This document shows positions 47,290 through 59,500 of a stretch of 64,000 nucleotides of DNA, one piece after another. The stretch spans positions 6,366,052 through 6,430,051 of the forward strand of contig CM060080.1 in assembly GCA_030533445.1 (NCBI GenBank), read 5' to 3'. The notes under the pieces were generated by a model. It did not search any database and had not been told where the DNA came from. It worked only from the letters and a program-made list of their open reading frames with translations. The DNA comes from Cyprinodon diabolis (Eukaryota; Chordata; Actinopteri; Cyprinodontiformes; Cyprinodontidae). Each line of letters begins with the position of its first letter. Position 1 is the stretch's first letter. A program made the translations under genes and the position numbers.

Positions 47290-49205
47290 ATGTTATTCAA
47301 CAGCACACTGATGAAGTAATGGTGGTGGACTAAGAATGAGAAAAAAATATATACTTGCTTAAAGGCAAACCTCAGACCTTGTGATCGACAGCATAGATGC
47401 ATAGATGCTCCCCTTTTGAAAACCTGTCTATATAAGTTGGGAGAAGACGCACTGTAGTTGGCCAGGTCATGTGACCTGGAAGAACATATAGTTTTACAGC
47501 CACAGGTTCTGAGGCTTTTGCTGAGGCTTTTGCTCTACAATTATTCCATCTGCTTGAGCATTGGTCATGGCTGAGGAAAGGAAAAAGTATAAACCTTCAA
47601 AAGCGTCTTAGGAAGGAGTTTGTTTGTTGGCAATGTTATTATTAGTTAAGACTTTGCTCATAGTATTCAGATATATATCTTTGTTATTATTTTTGATGTG
47701 TAGTAGAAGCAAAATATGGGCAGTTACAGGTCTAGCTCTCCTAGTAGTGAGAAGTTACAATTTATTATAATTGATTTAAAATTGGAAAATCTATTTCTTT
47801 TTTTAACACAACCCTAAGACAAATAGAGAAATAAATTAATGCACGCCATCCCTATTTAATGTAGAACAGCCCCTACTGAGTTTTGAATCTGAGATCCTGC
47901 TGTTTATCTTTAGATATTTACTATCTGAAACAGCAATATTGGGAATCATGTTAAAATGTAAAACTACTCCCACATGTTGTGCTTTCTAATCTAATCATCA
48001 CTTTATGATGTATGTAGGTAGAATTTAGACAGCATGCTATCATTTTGAGAATCACAGAACTCAAATTCCATCCAAAGTATATTCAAATACCATTTGTTGA
48101 TATAATTTTCGATTGTAAGATGGCAAATTCTCTGTCAAATCAGGAGTAACTGTACACTACATCAAACATGTTGGTAGTAGTTGTATGTATACAGCTTATG
48201 ATGATAAACTCTGTAAAGTTTAAAAAATATCATAAAGCTACTCATCTCTTACTCAACATCAAGACAAGAATAAACTGTTTAACCAATTACTAGAGTAGAG
48301 AACAATACAGAGGGGCGCACACAACAGCAGAAATTTTTACATTTTTTTTGTACCACTAACCTTTCAAAATATTGTTAATTAAAAAATTATCTACTTTAAA
48401 ATATTTTTGTAATATATGATTTTTTATTAAATATCACAGTTAATGAAAACACACCTTTCTATGGAAAAGAATTTGATTACCCTTCCTAATCACATAAAAA
48501 CATCCATACGGGTGCATGAAAATCCTTGAAAATTTATTTTAACAAAGTTCTTTCCGGGTTTGTAAAGTTCTGCATAAATTCCTTGAAAATGTTTGATGTT
48601 CTACCTAAACAGGTTTATGATCAAGAGCACTCCAGCAGTTTGATTAGGAAATGTATATATATTTTTTAAAGTCAAAAAATAGAGAAAGCACATGTTAAGT
48701 ATAAGAAATTTTTGCTGCCACTCAGAGTGGTTCCCACCGAGCAAAAACTGGTTGAAAAGACCTTAAAAGGAAGACATGATTTACATCCAAACGTGAAATT
48801 TGGTCAAAGTGAAAGCTGAAAAGCCGTAATCTCAGAATACTGGGTTTGACACATCTTTTCAGTGTCTTTTATAAGATTAAAATGTAATAAAATCAGACCG
48901 ACCAAAGATAGCCAAATTTTTAACTATTATTTATGAACTAAATCAAGACTATGTTTTTTAGGCTAAATCTGGTTGGTTTGTCAATCCGTAAATGACAGCT
49001 GGTGTTTGGGGTGTTTGCTCCTTTTTATAATACTGGAGTTTGAGCAGTAGATATTACCTGATGAAAAGACCAGCCACTGGCCATTTAGCATAACTATAAA
49101 GCAGACCTACTGTGAGCATGCAACTGATCTTGATAGTCATCCATGTTTTTAAGACTAAAAAGGCATAGATGAACAACTTTGGTGTAAAAGAACATACTGG
49201 GCAGT
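47290..49205. other. No recognised feature (intronic)
   Basis: About 1.9 kb of AT-rich unique-looking DNA. No exon, RNA gene or bounded element supported. Confidence 0.45.
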
Positions 49206-49208
49206 CTT

Positions 49209-49397
<189 letters not shown>

Positions 49398-50040
49398 AAA
49401 TAAAAAACAATTTTTGTTTATGCATTGCTGCTATGTTTAGAAGTGCATCATCTTAATGAAGTTCAATAAGCAGTGCTGTTTTGAAGCCATGGATGTATGG
49501 AGGAAACAGCAGTTAGCCTGAAAAACAACAGGACTTTAGCAGGATATTAATCAGTCCACATCACAAAGCACATAGCTAGCTGTGCTAATTAGCCTAGCCC
49601 TGCCGTGTGACTGACAGTCATGAACATAGACATTTACACACGTGTTCACACAATATGTACTCTGTGAACATGGTAAGTACAAACACCTAGCTTAATGGAT
49701 CCTTGCATTTATAAGCCCTCACATGCTGAGAGCTCAGTGTAGAGTTGGATTTCCACTCAGGAAGAAACAATGGCCTTAAATATGCGGAATAAAAGGCACA
49801 CCGATTTAAAAGACATATATGCAAATTAATGAGGACAACTTAATTGACGTAAATAAAATAACACATTCAGTTCTATTGCTAACATGAAATATAATCCAGC
49901 ATAACATGATAAAAATACTTGTCGGAGTAGCAACAAGCTTGTTCCTATATTTTCGTAATTTACAAGCAAAAAAAAAATTATGATTTCTCAGTGCTCCAAA
50001 TAATGCCATTATTGATCAGAACTGTTCTAAGAAAATCAAA
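49398..50040. other. No recognised feature
   Basis: Unique-looking intronic sequence. Confidence 0.4.
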
Positions 50041-50195
50041 TAAAGAGTGGGAGTGTTGGCCTAGTGGTTAGAGCAGTGTGCTTGTGCTGTGAGAAGGTTG
50101 CAAGTGCCCGGTTTGATCTCCACAGCCTGTCTGGGTCTGGGTCTCTGAGCAAGACCCTTAACCTAACACTGCTCCCCCGGGCGCCGCACAGTAAC
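50041..50195 (+). mobile_element. tRNA-derived SINE head, truncated
   Basis: 'gtgttggcctagtggttaga' (box A-like), 'gtgcccggtttgatctccac' (box B-like), 'gagcaagacccttaacctaa'. It is the plus-strand counterpart of 15541-15760 and the 3' body is lost. Confidence 0.75.
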
Positions 50196-51295
50196 AAAAG
50201 GTTTCTAGATTTGTTGTTGGGTTTTTTTGTGGGGTTTTTTAAGTCACTCAAGGGGTCTGAAAAGTTAATGTAATAACAACAAAGTCGTTTCATTGGTAAC
50301 AATGTCCTTAGAGCCTTAGGCTGGGCCATGTTAGTGTCTTTGCAGAGGAGTGTTGCAGCACATGTCCTGCAATGTCTTTCTTTGGGAGTCTTTCACAGAG
50401 CGTCGGCAGCCTTTAGAATTTGCAAAGAGCAATGCTCCACCAATTTCCATGCAGGATTTGAAGTACAACATCAGGAACAATTAAGTTGTTATTTGATGCC
50501 TTACTCATTCCTAAATTTGGTTATATTGGAAAGAAAGAAAACTATTGTTTATTAATGTAATAAAAACCTGAATCTAAAACTGAGACTTCGGACTGGAGTG
50601 GAGACTGTATAAAATGTATATCCACGAGTTATATGGTTTATATGGTTATATGATTTGATTGTTAATTATACTTTCAGGCCAGACGTATCTAATCATTACA
50701 TTGTTGTGACCTAATATGATCAGCAAATGGAAAACTATTAAGCAAGATTTAGAAAACCCTTTACCAGCCGTAGTTTTTCATTGTTTAAAAAAGGAATACC
50801 TGTAGAATAGTTTTGTTGTAGCTTTCAATGTTATAGCACAACATCTCTATGAACAAATTTGTATACACACAGTCCTAATGATGAAACTCTTTGAAACAAG
50901 ACTTTATCTTATAAAATTGAACCTCTTACTTTTGATCATTGTCATGGCTCTCAGTGGGAAGCCATTGATTTCTGGGAGAATAAGGCTATGAGCTTTAGGA
51001 AAAATTAAGATTGGAAGTATTGATAGCTTTCATTTGTATGTGGAGACACAGAGAGAAATCCATTTAAAGAAAAGTCAACTCCATTTAGCAATCATTTGTC
51101 TTTTCTTGGCGTTTGTTGTTTGATTGCTGCACTATAGTTGATTACTCTATGAAAAGTGGTAGGGGTTGACATGATTCACAGTACATGACCTGATCAAGCT
51201 TGTGAGTCAAAGTAATCTGTTTATCTACTGCTGTTAGATGAAAGTCATTTGAAGTTAATGCAAACAGTCTACATGTAGTTTCACAACTTTTGTAC
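50196..51295. other. No recognised feature
   Basis: AT-rich intronic DNA with no supported element. Confidence 0.4.
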
Positions 51296-51354
51296 ATGAC
51301 TTGTTCAGCTCTTATGGTGACAGCTGCAGTCACCATAAGAGCTGAACAAGTCAT
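51296..51354. repeat. Long perfect hairpin: 26-bp arms, 7-base loop
   Basis: The left arm starts atgacttgttcagctcttat and its exact complement ends gctgaacaagtcat; the loop is agctgca. A further direct copy of gaacaagtcat follows at 51367. No target duplication was seen. It could be a foldback remnant or a templated inverted duplication. Confidence 0.9.
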
Positions 51355-51639
51355 AGTCTGTATCCGAACAAGTCATGCATTCTACCTGTGAGATAACCAT
51401 AGTCAAAGTGTTCAGAGAAATGTTGCTCCTAGAAAGGTAAGTTTTTTCATGCTTATAAAGTCAGTGACAATCTGTGCAATCATAAAGGTAGTGTAGGTAG
51501 AACTGGAAGTGTACATAAGACAGTTAGTTAGCAGTGATGGGGGGCTTTGTTGTCCAAGGCAGTGGGCATAGAACTAGTAACCTCATCAATAAATTCAGCA
51601 ACTTAGACTTTTTAGACAATTTAGACGAGTCTAAATTGC
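51355..51639. other. No recognised feature
   Basis: Short unique stretch; 51600-51640 holds a small inverted repeat (aatttagac / gtctaaatt). Confidence 0.4.
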
Positions 51640-51990
51640 TGAATTTAGGGATAAACTTTATTTATCCCTATAGATTACTCCTTCAGGGAAGTTCTGGTTC
51701 CAGAAGCTTACTGTATGTAGAGTACAAAGTGCAGAATTAAAGCAAGATGCAATTAAAGATAAAAAGATTAAAAAAGAGTGTATATAGTAAAAAAAAGCAT
51801 AAAAAGTTGTAATATCCTGGAACATGTTTCCTTTTGATATGAAAAATATCTGCAGAGTAGAGAGCTAATGAAAGACTACACAGTAGTTGACTTGGATTAT
51901 TACACTTGCACTGCAGAAATATACTGACCATATAATTACGTAAAAATTGTACACACTTCACAGTGGTTGACTTGGATTATTGCACAGTAA
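51640..51990 (-). mobile_element. LINE 3' untranslated region, reverse copy
   Basis: 'aactttatttatcccta', 'gattactccttcagggaagt', 'ctggttccagaagcttactg', 'acagtagttgacttggatta': same family as 20830-21135. On the minus strand it would end with a TATTTATCCC-type 3' tail complement. Confidence 0.7.
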
Positions 51991-52132
51991 GAGAGAAGAA
52001 TATTGCACGAGTGACAACAGGTGATGTTTTGCACAAGATCTCCAAGGAGGGGATTTGTAAAGGGGAATCAATTGAATACTTGACCTTGTCAGTATTGTCA
52101 ACTGATACAGATGACATAGAAAGAGGAAAAGA

Positions 52133-52640
52133 TTATTTATAATTTATAACTACTTTATCTGATAATGATCTTAAAGTGAAACATTCTTTTGCGGAGGAGA
52201 ACCTTGTTGAAGTAATTTTGAAGGTAACTAAAGAGTGGTCGGAGAGGACAGGTTGGTGAAGAAATACTGTTATTTCTTCACATTCAATGCCATATATCAG
52301 CTCAAGGTCCAAAGTATGAAGATGAGAATGTTTAGGACGATTCACATTTTGAACAAAGCCAATCGAGCCTAAGATATCATTAAAGGCTGCACTTATGCTA
52401 TGACCGGCATGGATGTTAAAATCCCCTACTATGATGAACCTGTCAGTATTTAACACTAAATCAGATAATAAAACTGAACACTGATATAAAATTTTAGATT
52501 AAGGACCTGGTGGACGATACAAAGTTTAAAAAAAGAAGAGGTTTCATTACTTTGAAATTTGGATGAGGGAAACTAAGGGTCAAACAGCAAAACAATTGTA
52601 AATATTAACTGGCTTTGAGCTAATCATTAAGTCAGACTGA
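52133..52640 (-). pseudogene. L2-type LINE endonuclease C-terminal remnant
   Basis: The minus strand reads MLNTDRFIIVGDFNIHAGHS (GDFN is the catalytic block), then FVQNVNRPKHSHLHTLDLEL and VLSDHSLVTFKI (conserved SDH). Upstream on the minus strand (52640-52460) are further endonuclease-like words. It stops before the reverse transcriptase. Same class as 35040-36297, dead by truncation. Confidence 0.78.
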
Positions 52641-52657
52641 AGGATCGTTGCTACTCC

Positions 52658-53030
52658 TGTCATGGTCGCAGCCCTGATAGTTGATCTCATTACTCACTTC
52701 ACTCACCTGCTGAACCCTCCCCACTCACTAATTATCATTCATCTTATCCACCTGCTCCTTCTGCTTTATATACGGTTCAGCCCAACTATTGGGTCCAGAT
52801 CATTGTTGCATGATTATGCTTGTTCATTTGAGTTTCGGTTTCAGTTCGAGATCATTTCCGATTTCCAGTGTTTTTTTCCGTTATTGGAGGCCAGTTTTAG
52901 AGAGGGTTTTTGGTGTGCCTTTGTGTTTCCTGATTGTATCCTGGCTCTTCTCTTCTGAGCGTTCCCTGTTCCAGATTTCGCTCAGAGGAGGGAGCTAGAT
53001 TTAACTGGGTCCCGGCTGCCAGGTTGCCAT
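52658..53030 (+). mobile_element. LTR-like repeat (gypsy-type), copy 2
   Basis: It starts tgtcatggtcgcagccctga and aligns with 5577-5960 ('ctcatccacctgct', 'gttcagccca', 'tgggtccagatcattg', 'cagaggagggagctag'). A TATA-like tttatatacgg lies at 52761. The right end is not defined, but ccttgaca at 53142-53149 is a candidate. Confidence 0.55.
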
Positions 53031-53461
53031 CGGTTACCTGGCTACCCAGTTCCAGGCGGTTACCTAGCGCTGCCTTTGTCTCTGTGGAAAGATAGGTGCT
53101 AAATTGGGGAAGAGAGGGGGAAAAACGTATTTCACACTTTATCCTTGACAGGGTACAGTTTGAGATATCAAAAAACCTCGCACAAGAAAACACATGTAAA
53201 CAGAAGACAGACATTTCAGCAGAGGGGTCACATCGGAGGCGTAGTCACATGAAGTCAATCTGACATATTGAGACATTAGTTGTGTGTGTATGATGAGTGC
53301 ATTCAATTTGTCCATGAACACTGACCACAGGCAATGTCCTTGATAAGATGGAAGTTTATCAACAGTCACTGAGCACATTCAGGGGGTGGGTTGAATCCAG
53401 AATAACACTTATTGTTTTGAAAGCAGGCTGCACAGGAATTTCCTTCACCCTTGAGTCTTTG

Positions 53462-53878
53462 TCATTCTGGCTCTTTCGTGGTGAAATCCAATATTCCAAA
53501 TGTGTTGGGCTTCTCCGCCTTGAAGCGAGCATTCACATCCAAGATATTATCCAGCCTGCGTTTAATCGCACCCAGCATACGGCTCAGCTCCCGAACTGGC
53601 TCGTTCACAACCTTAGTGAGGGCGTCACCCGCTGCTGGCAGCTTGATCAATGCCCAAATTGCTGCCAAAATAATTGAAGATACATCAGGTATCCTCCTAA
53701 TCCAACCAGGAGAGATCAGAGTATCATAAAGCCAAAAATCCATACATCTTGGATATCCTCCAGTGACAATGTTGTGAAACACACCATCCTCCGGGCTTTC
53801 CAGGAGTCTATGGTGTATCCCACGAAGTAAGTCCCAGCAGGACAGGACGGGTCCCCTTTTCCCTGTCTTCCAGTTCAA
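53462..53878 (-). CDS. Unassigned 138-codon open frame
   Basis: This is the longest non-repetitive reading frame in the window, complete from ATG (53878) to stop on the minus strand. It begins MNWKTGKRGPVLSCWDLLRG and continues with HHRLLESPEDG, GGYPRCMDFWLYDTLISPGW, IRRIPDVSSIILAAIWALIK (hydrophobic helix) and VNEPVRELSRMLGAIKRRLD (amphipathic helix), ending NTFGILDFTTKEPE. Composition is protein-like, with mixed Trp, Pro and charged residues. I do not recognise a family. It lies beside an LTR-like repeat, opposite in strand, so a retroelement gene remnant is the simplest guess. A cellular retrocopy or a chance frame is also possible. No promoter, splice sites or poly-A signal could be tied to it. 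Confidence 0.35.
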   Translation of the reverse strand: MNWKTGKRGPVLSCWDLLRGIHHRLLESPEDGVFHNIVTGGYPRCMDFWLYDTLISPGWIRRIPDVSSIILAAIWALIKLPAAGDALTKVVNEPVRELSRMLGAIKRRLDNILDVNARFKAEKPNTFGILDFTTKEPE

Positions 53879-54096
53879 TAAATTTGATCAATTGCATTGA
53901 GAGACCAGCTGACCAGATCCATTTTTTTTTTAGTTCGGGTGGTATGAAGAGAGCTCAGAAAAGGACAAGACACAGCAAAGAAGGGACAGGCAGGGAGGTG
54001 CAGGAGCATCAGGAAAGTGCGACCGTGTCCTTCAAATAAAACAAAAGCAACAGAAAAGATAACTTAATACTGAGCTCAGTGAGCACTCCACTGGAA

Positions 54097-54116
54097 GCTG
54101 CTGCTGCTGCTGCTGC
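54097..54116 (+). repeat. (GCT)n microsatellite
   Basis: Six to seven GCT units inside 'gaagctgctgctg'. Confidence 0.9.
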
Positions 54117-54840
54117 AGTGCATTCTGCAACAGCTGTCAATCTCCAAGTCTGCTCTGATGTGTGCTCAGGTAAGAGGGAGGTTCTGTTCTTGGTTCTGTG
54201 TTCTTGTGAATTGGAACAGTGCTAGAGCTGAGACTAATGATGTTTCACAAGCACATGACAACACAAAAGTACACATATTGAGAAACCATCCTAGACTTGT
54301 GATGCTGCTTGTGCATCAGATTTTACGGATGTACAAGAAACAGAGAATACAAAAGTTCTGGCTAAGGCTTTATTTATATAAAAAAATGAAATTAAGCCCA
54401 TTCAAATCTTTATAATTATTTGATATATAGATATTATGCTATTAATTTTACATCCCTAAGATCTGCTTTTTGTGGGGTCTCTTGTGATAACTTCCTCGAA
54501 TTCTTTCCTTAATTTCTAAATACTACACTTGTCTCTCTTGTTATATTACAGACCCTTTCATACTTTCTTTCTTTTCACCCTTTTCTCCCTAAAGCCTCTT
54601 CCTTGCCACCTGCCTGTCTCTATCATGGTTGTTAATTGAATTAGCAGTCTTGAACGATATGGCATCGACCAGACATTCCTTTGGCAGCCCTGGGCACCCA
54701 ATGACTATTTATTCTAGAGAAAAAGCTCTTGGGGACAGACACACTAAGAATTAATGAACAAGAGCTGACACAGATAAATTCTCATATTCATAACTGCAAT
54801 GTTAAACTAAAAAAAATAAATATACGTACCTGCTAAAAAT
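54117..54840. other. No recognised feature
   Basis: AT-rich intronic sequence. Confidence 0.4.
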
Positions 54841-55145
54841 GACTAAGAAATCTAACCAAGTTTTTTTTTCTTCACTGTGTTGGTGGAGAAAAAAAAAATA
54901 TATTAGAAATTTAAACCAGGATAAATATATATATATTTTTTCTGACGTTGGGTTTGTGGGAAAAAAAAGACTAAGAAATATAACCAGGGTTATTTATTAT
55001 TTCCCTTACTGTGTTGGTGGTGAAAGAAAAAAAGACTTAGAAATTTAAACCAGAATATTTTTTTATCTGATGTTGGGTTTTAGAAAAAAGGACTTAGGAG
55101 TAGAAAAACTAAATGTTTTTTCCCCCACTCTGTTGTTTGACGTGG
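54841..55145 (+). repeat. Alternating A/B minisatellite, monomers of about 57-68 bp
   Basis: Five tandem units start at 54841, 54901, 54969, 55034 and 55091, each with (g)actAagaaat-tAacca near the start and a GTTGG-purine run at the end. Units 1 and 3 share 'ctgtgttggtgg'; units 2 and 4 share 'gaaatttaaaccag' and 'tctgaYgttgggttt'. The array is therefore a dimer of about 130 bp, repeated twice plus a degenerate fifth unit. Confidence 0.8.
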
Positions 55146-56511
55146 TTTGAGGTTAAAAACTCTAAAAATGTTCTATCTAAGGTTATATCTTACACCCATG
55201 TCTAACTTAACTTATGATAAGCTTTGACAGGTCTAATGTTATCTGGGAAATACAGTCTTGATCCGAAGAAAGAGCAGTTATGATGTTGTCCTACAAATAT
55301 GCTGGATCATCACTGCAAATCATTTTCTATTGATCATAAAAATACATTGATATGATAACCACATGCCATGACCAATGAGTACACAGCTTTTGTTCCGTAT
55401 TTGTATCTTAATTTACTTTGCAAAAATCTAATTTGATATTTGGGGCATTGGTTCTTGAAAACCAGGCCTCCATAACTATACAGTTGAAGAATACAGCCAA
55501 CAGTGACTGTCTGATTTATTAAGTCATGGCCTCTAGTAGCAAAATAAAGTATTACAAGAACAAACGGAAAAATGTGCCTTTGATTTTTTTTTTTACTTGC
55601 CTTTCAGGGCAGAAAATAAAACAAGGAAAAACAACAACTTGTAACTCTTCTTTTCCAGATTTGTTTTTCTCTTGCCTTTCAGGGCAATCGACCATCCAAT
55701 CTAACCTAACCCTTTGTGGGAAAAAAAACAACACCTTGGTTTATCATCAGAAAAAAACAACTTGGACATGTTTTGATGGGATGGTCTTCATATTCATTAT
55801 TGTAGAAAATGTTAGCTCACTATTAGTACTGTTGTTTCAGTTTAGCAATACTTGTGGGTTATCCTTCAGGATACTCATACAACTGTAAGTAAGAAAAAAA
55901 AATTCTCATCACAAGCTATGGAAGTTCACTTATAGGCAATCTAACATGCCTTTAGGAGCACTGTGGTTGTGTTCTGCTGTTGATATTTAGATTTGGTTTC
56001 TAATTAATATGTCACCATATTTATGTTCAGGCATGATGGTTTTTTTTGTTTGTTACAGAAAAGTAAGTTAAAAACTGGACACTGGACTTTTTTTCCCAAG
56101 TTTGAAGACATTTCGCTTCCCATCCAGGAAGATTTTTCAATCCAAAATGTCAGGAATAGCATTGAGTTTGACGTCGAACCAGTGGATTATTTTTAACCTT
56201 ACTTTTTTGACTATGACCTGGATGAGTGAGAGTCTTCACCAACATATTTTGGTTTATAATCACATAAAGACTGTTTGCTTCCCACAGTATCAATCTGTGC
56301 TGCATGTATCTCTTTTTCCCCACTAATGGAATTTTACGACTGTATTCCTGACAGTCCAAATATGTTCAGTCACACACAGACTCTATTGTCTGTCATTTTA
56401 CCAATGCCTCGTTTGTGTCCTCCATGACCAGAGATATATACATGTGAGTTTGCATCTAGTTTTCCAACGTACCAAACACAGACCCAAAAATTTAAATCAG
56501 ATTTAGGTTCA
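55146..56511. other. No gene; short imperfect duplication
   Basis: 'cttgcctttcagggca' occurs twice (55598-55613 and 55673-55688), about 75 bp apart with surrounding similarity. Otherwise AT-rich unique-looking DNA. The cttgcctttcag words resemble splice acceptors but no conserved exon follows. Confidence 0.5.
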
Positions 56512-56519
56512 TCCTTGAC

Positions 56520-57345
56520 TAGGGCTGGGTACCGAACATCGGTTCTTTTATGGTACCGACCGAAATGCTTCGGTTCTACGGTGTTTGACTGCAAGAAGAG
56601 CGGACCGCAGCCGGAGCAACCATCCTCCTCTCAGCAGCCCGTGGGCAGAGCAAAGCCAGAGCGGAGTGAATCATGCTGCTTTCACACCGGACGCAGCAAG
56701 AGCAGCAACATCGCGTCTGCTGCTTCATTTTTGCTGCTTGTACCAGTTTCTGACGCGCGGCTGAAGCAGCTTTGCTGCTCTGGCTGCGCGGTCGAAAAGT
56801 GGGTCTGACACGCGTTAGGGGCAGAGCTACTCTATCCTTTATTTGCCTGGCAGCTATATTTGCTGTGATCAGTGGGAATAAAGTAGTTTTATTATGTTTT
56901 TAAGTGGGAAAATCCACCTGAAAACTTAATCAGTGCAGTCAGTTCATCCTGCCTTCCAATATTTCTGTCGGAGCCTCTCAGACCCCCACATACCAGCGGT
57001 GTGCTGTCAGTAGGATCCCATTCAACGGGCTTGTTTGTCAGACATGTTAATTTTTCTAAAGGAAAACCGCTAAGTAAAAAGGTCCTCACAACGTAACAGT
57101 GAATATTAGACACTGAAATTTTTTATTTTTTTTTATGTACGGTAAGAGGAAAAATGTAAATGGAAAAATCAGAGCTTAAAATAAAACTCAAGATTTGGAC
57201 TTTTTTATGTTGCGTAATTTTCTTTTTCTTCGAATTTATATTATAAAACTGGTATCGAAAAAAGTATCGTTCAGGAACCGGTATCGAAGTGAAGGTATAG
57301 GTATTGGTACCGCCACCGAAAATTTTTGAACAATACCCAGCCCTA
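56520..57345. mobile_element. hAT-type element, 826 bp, with perfect 8-bp target duplication
   Basis: The ends tagggctgggtaccg and, inverted, tagggctgggtattg are TIRs. The identical tccttgac flanks at 56512-56519 and 57346-57353. Sub-terminal GGTACC/CGGT words lie on both sides. The interior 56580-56830 is GC- and CpG-rich, unlike its surroundings, and encodes no transposase domain that I can see. Confidence 0.94.
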
Positions 57346-57652
57346 TCCTTGACCCGGTTTCGGATAAAGTGTGAGACAAAAACCAAGTAAGCTTTTTAAG
57401 TAAATACATATTCCCCTACCTTAAATATGCTCATATTGTTTATCAATATATATATGAAGGGACAAACACATAACATTTTGAGACTGTTCTGCTTATTTAA
57501 CAAATACTATATGACTTGTACCTGCTTTAAAGATGAGCTTTCTGTGTCCTAACAAGTTTGCACGCTTTAATTTGAGAAAACCTTGTAAAGATCAGACCCT
57601 TTGTAGCTTCTGGCTCAATGTTGTATATGAACATGGCTGCTGTCAAAATTAA

Positions 57653-57770
57653 TTCATTCTCCTGCTGCTTATCCAGCAGGGTTATGGGGGGCTGGTAACC
57701 CTCTAGCATTCTATAAAACATGGTGTACACCCTGGACAGGTCGGCAGTCCATTGCAGGAAAAACAAAAAT
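57653..57770 (+). repeat. Fragment of the CATC-tailed fish repeat
   Basis: 'gctgcttatccagcagggtt', 'ggtgtacaccctggacaggt', 'cagtccattgcagg' match the family at 4757-4895. Confidence 0.6.
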
Positions 57771-58849
57771 GCATATAAACAAAAAGGAAAAATTAGAGAA
57801 ACGAATGTACCTATCATGTTTTTTGGACTGTGCAAGGAAGTACACAGACAAAACGTATGTATGCACTTGGGACAATATGCAAGATCCCTGCAGAAAGACT
57901 TAAGGCCAGGGATTTAATCAAGACCTTCTTCCTGCAACAGTTCTACAATCTGTTTAACTTTGCAGCCCACTTCTAAATAAATTTTAGAATCACTGAGTTA
58001 GAAAATCTGTGTTTAGAGTTAACCCTCTTTAGATGCAAAGATACACACCTAAAAACAACTGCTGCTCTCATTGCTGTGGAAGGTGGTTCTACAAAGCAGT
58101 GACTCAAGCTGGCTGAAAACAAATGCACACAGCAGCGGGGCCATTTACTATGGTAGATTTCTAGACTGTTAATCTGATTTGGACTAGGTTCTTATAGTGG
58201 AAACAAGGGTGACTGTCTGGTCTATTCCTAAACTAGTATCATAGACACTGGTGGAGGTGGATTCCACCATTTCCCTATATTTAACAACAGCACCCCAATG
58301 TGTTAGCACTGATCTGATGTTGACACCTTCTATACAATGAGGATTAATGATCCACGACTCCCTGCCAAGAACACAGACTGCTATGCGAAGGAGAGTCTTT
58401 TGATGATGCCTGCCTTTGTGGTTTAGTTTGCGGCTCAGTATTGTGTGCATTTTGAGAGTGTGCTTCTTGGTGTTTTGAAGTGGTGTTTTCTCGTTAAGAA
58501 TTGTTCATTAGGGGTCAAAGCCGAGCAAAAGGTAAGACATTGCCACAGTAACGCCAAGAACAAACAGATCAGACTTCCTCTGTTAAGGAGAGAAGAAAAC
58601 CCCTGAGCTCTTTTATCAGCTAAAGGGAGACCAAACAGAGACTCAAATACAAATCAAACACTTTAAAAACACATCAGATCTCAATGGGAGAAAAAAAATC
58701 ATGCTGTTTATTTATACTCATATGGACTGGGTGATGTGTTGGGAACAATAGGATGCCACATCATTTGATGGAAATGAAAATGATCAACCTACAGAGGGCT
58801 GAATTCAAAGACACCCCAAAAATTACAGTGAAAAAATGATGTGGCAGGC
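57771..58849. other. No recognised feature
   Basis: Intronic sequence. ORFs here (for example 58184-58450 minus) show no family signature that I know. Confidence 0.4.
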
Positions 58850-59500
58850 TAGTCCATTTTGCGGAAATTTAATTGCAGCAACTCAAAATGGTATTCAGTA
58901 ATTTGTATGGCCCCCACATGTTCCTAATCAGACGACGGATCACGTCCTGGGTTATATACTCCGAGATCTGGACCAGGGCATCACTGAGCTCCTGGACAGT
59001 CTCAGGTACAACCTGGCAGCGTCGGATGGATCAAAACATAATGTCCCACAGGTGATCTCTTGGAGTTAGGTCAGGCAAGTGTGGGGGCCAATCAATCCTA
59101 TCATTCAATTCCTTCATCCTCCAGGAACTGCCTGCATACTCTCGCCACATGAGGCCAGGCATTGTCGTGCACCAGGAGGAACACAGGACCCACTGCACCA
59201 GCATAGGGTCTGACAATGGGGGCAAGGATTTCATCCCTATACCTAATGGCAGTCAGGGTTCCGTTGTCTAGCCTGTATAGGTCTTTACGTCCCTCCATGG
59301 ATGCCTCTCCAGACCATCACTGACCCACCACCAAACATGTTGCATTACGTTCTTCACGGCTTCTCCAGACCCTTTCACGTCTGTCACATGTGCTCAGGGT
59401 GAACCAGCTCTCAGCACAGAAAAGCACAGGGCGCCAGTGGCGGGCTTGCCATTTCCGGTGTTCTGTGGCAAATGCCAATCAAGCTCCACGGTGCTGGGCA
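58850..59500 (-). pseudogene. Tc1/mariner-family transposase pseudogene
   Basis: Minus-strand blocks in order: QHRGAWLAFATEHRKWQARH (59500-59440); FCAESWFTLSTCDRRERVWR (about 59430-59365), where the catalytic FSDES has become CAES; YRLDNGTLTAIRYRDEILAP; LLVHDNAWPHVARVCRQFLE (59190-59130), carrying the HDNA Asp; then after frame changes IDWPPHLPDLTPRDHLWDIM (59095-59035), normally with N-P-I-E-H, so the last acidic residue is also altered; and ALVQIWE-like remains to about 58930. The DD34E-type order is clear from memory of the family. Stops, frameshifts and at least two lost catalytic residues make it inactive. The 5' part is cut off at about 59500. Confidence 0.88.

Noticed and set aside
50050..50130. 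tRNA gene
   Set aside because: Box A/B-like words are present but no cloverleaf can be formed, and the same sequence recurs at 15541-15760 with a SINE body; it is a tRNA-derived SINE.
55598..55690. Duplicated splice acceptor-like cttgcctttcag sites as AKAP6 exons
   Set aside because: The sequences that follow do not resemble AKAP6 and run into stops or low complexity; no consensus donor in phase.
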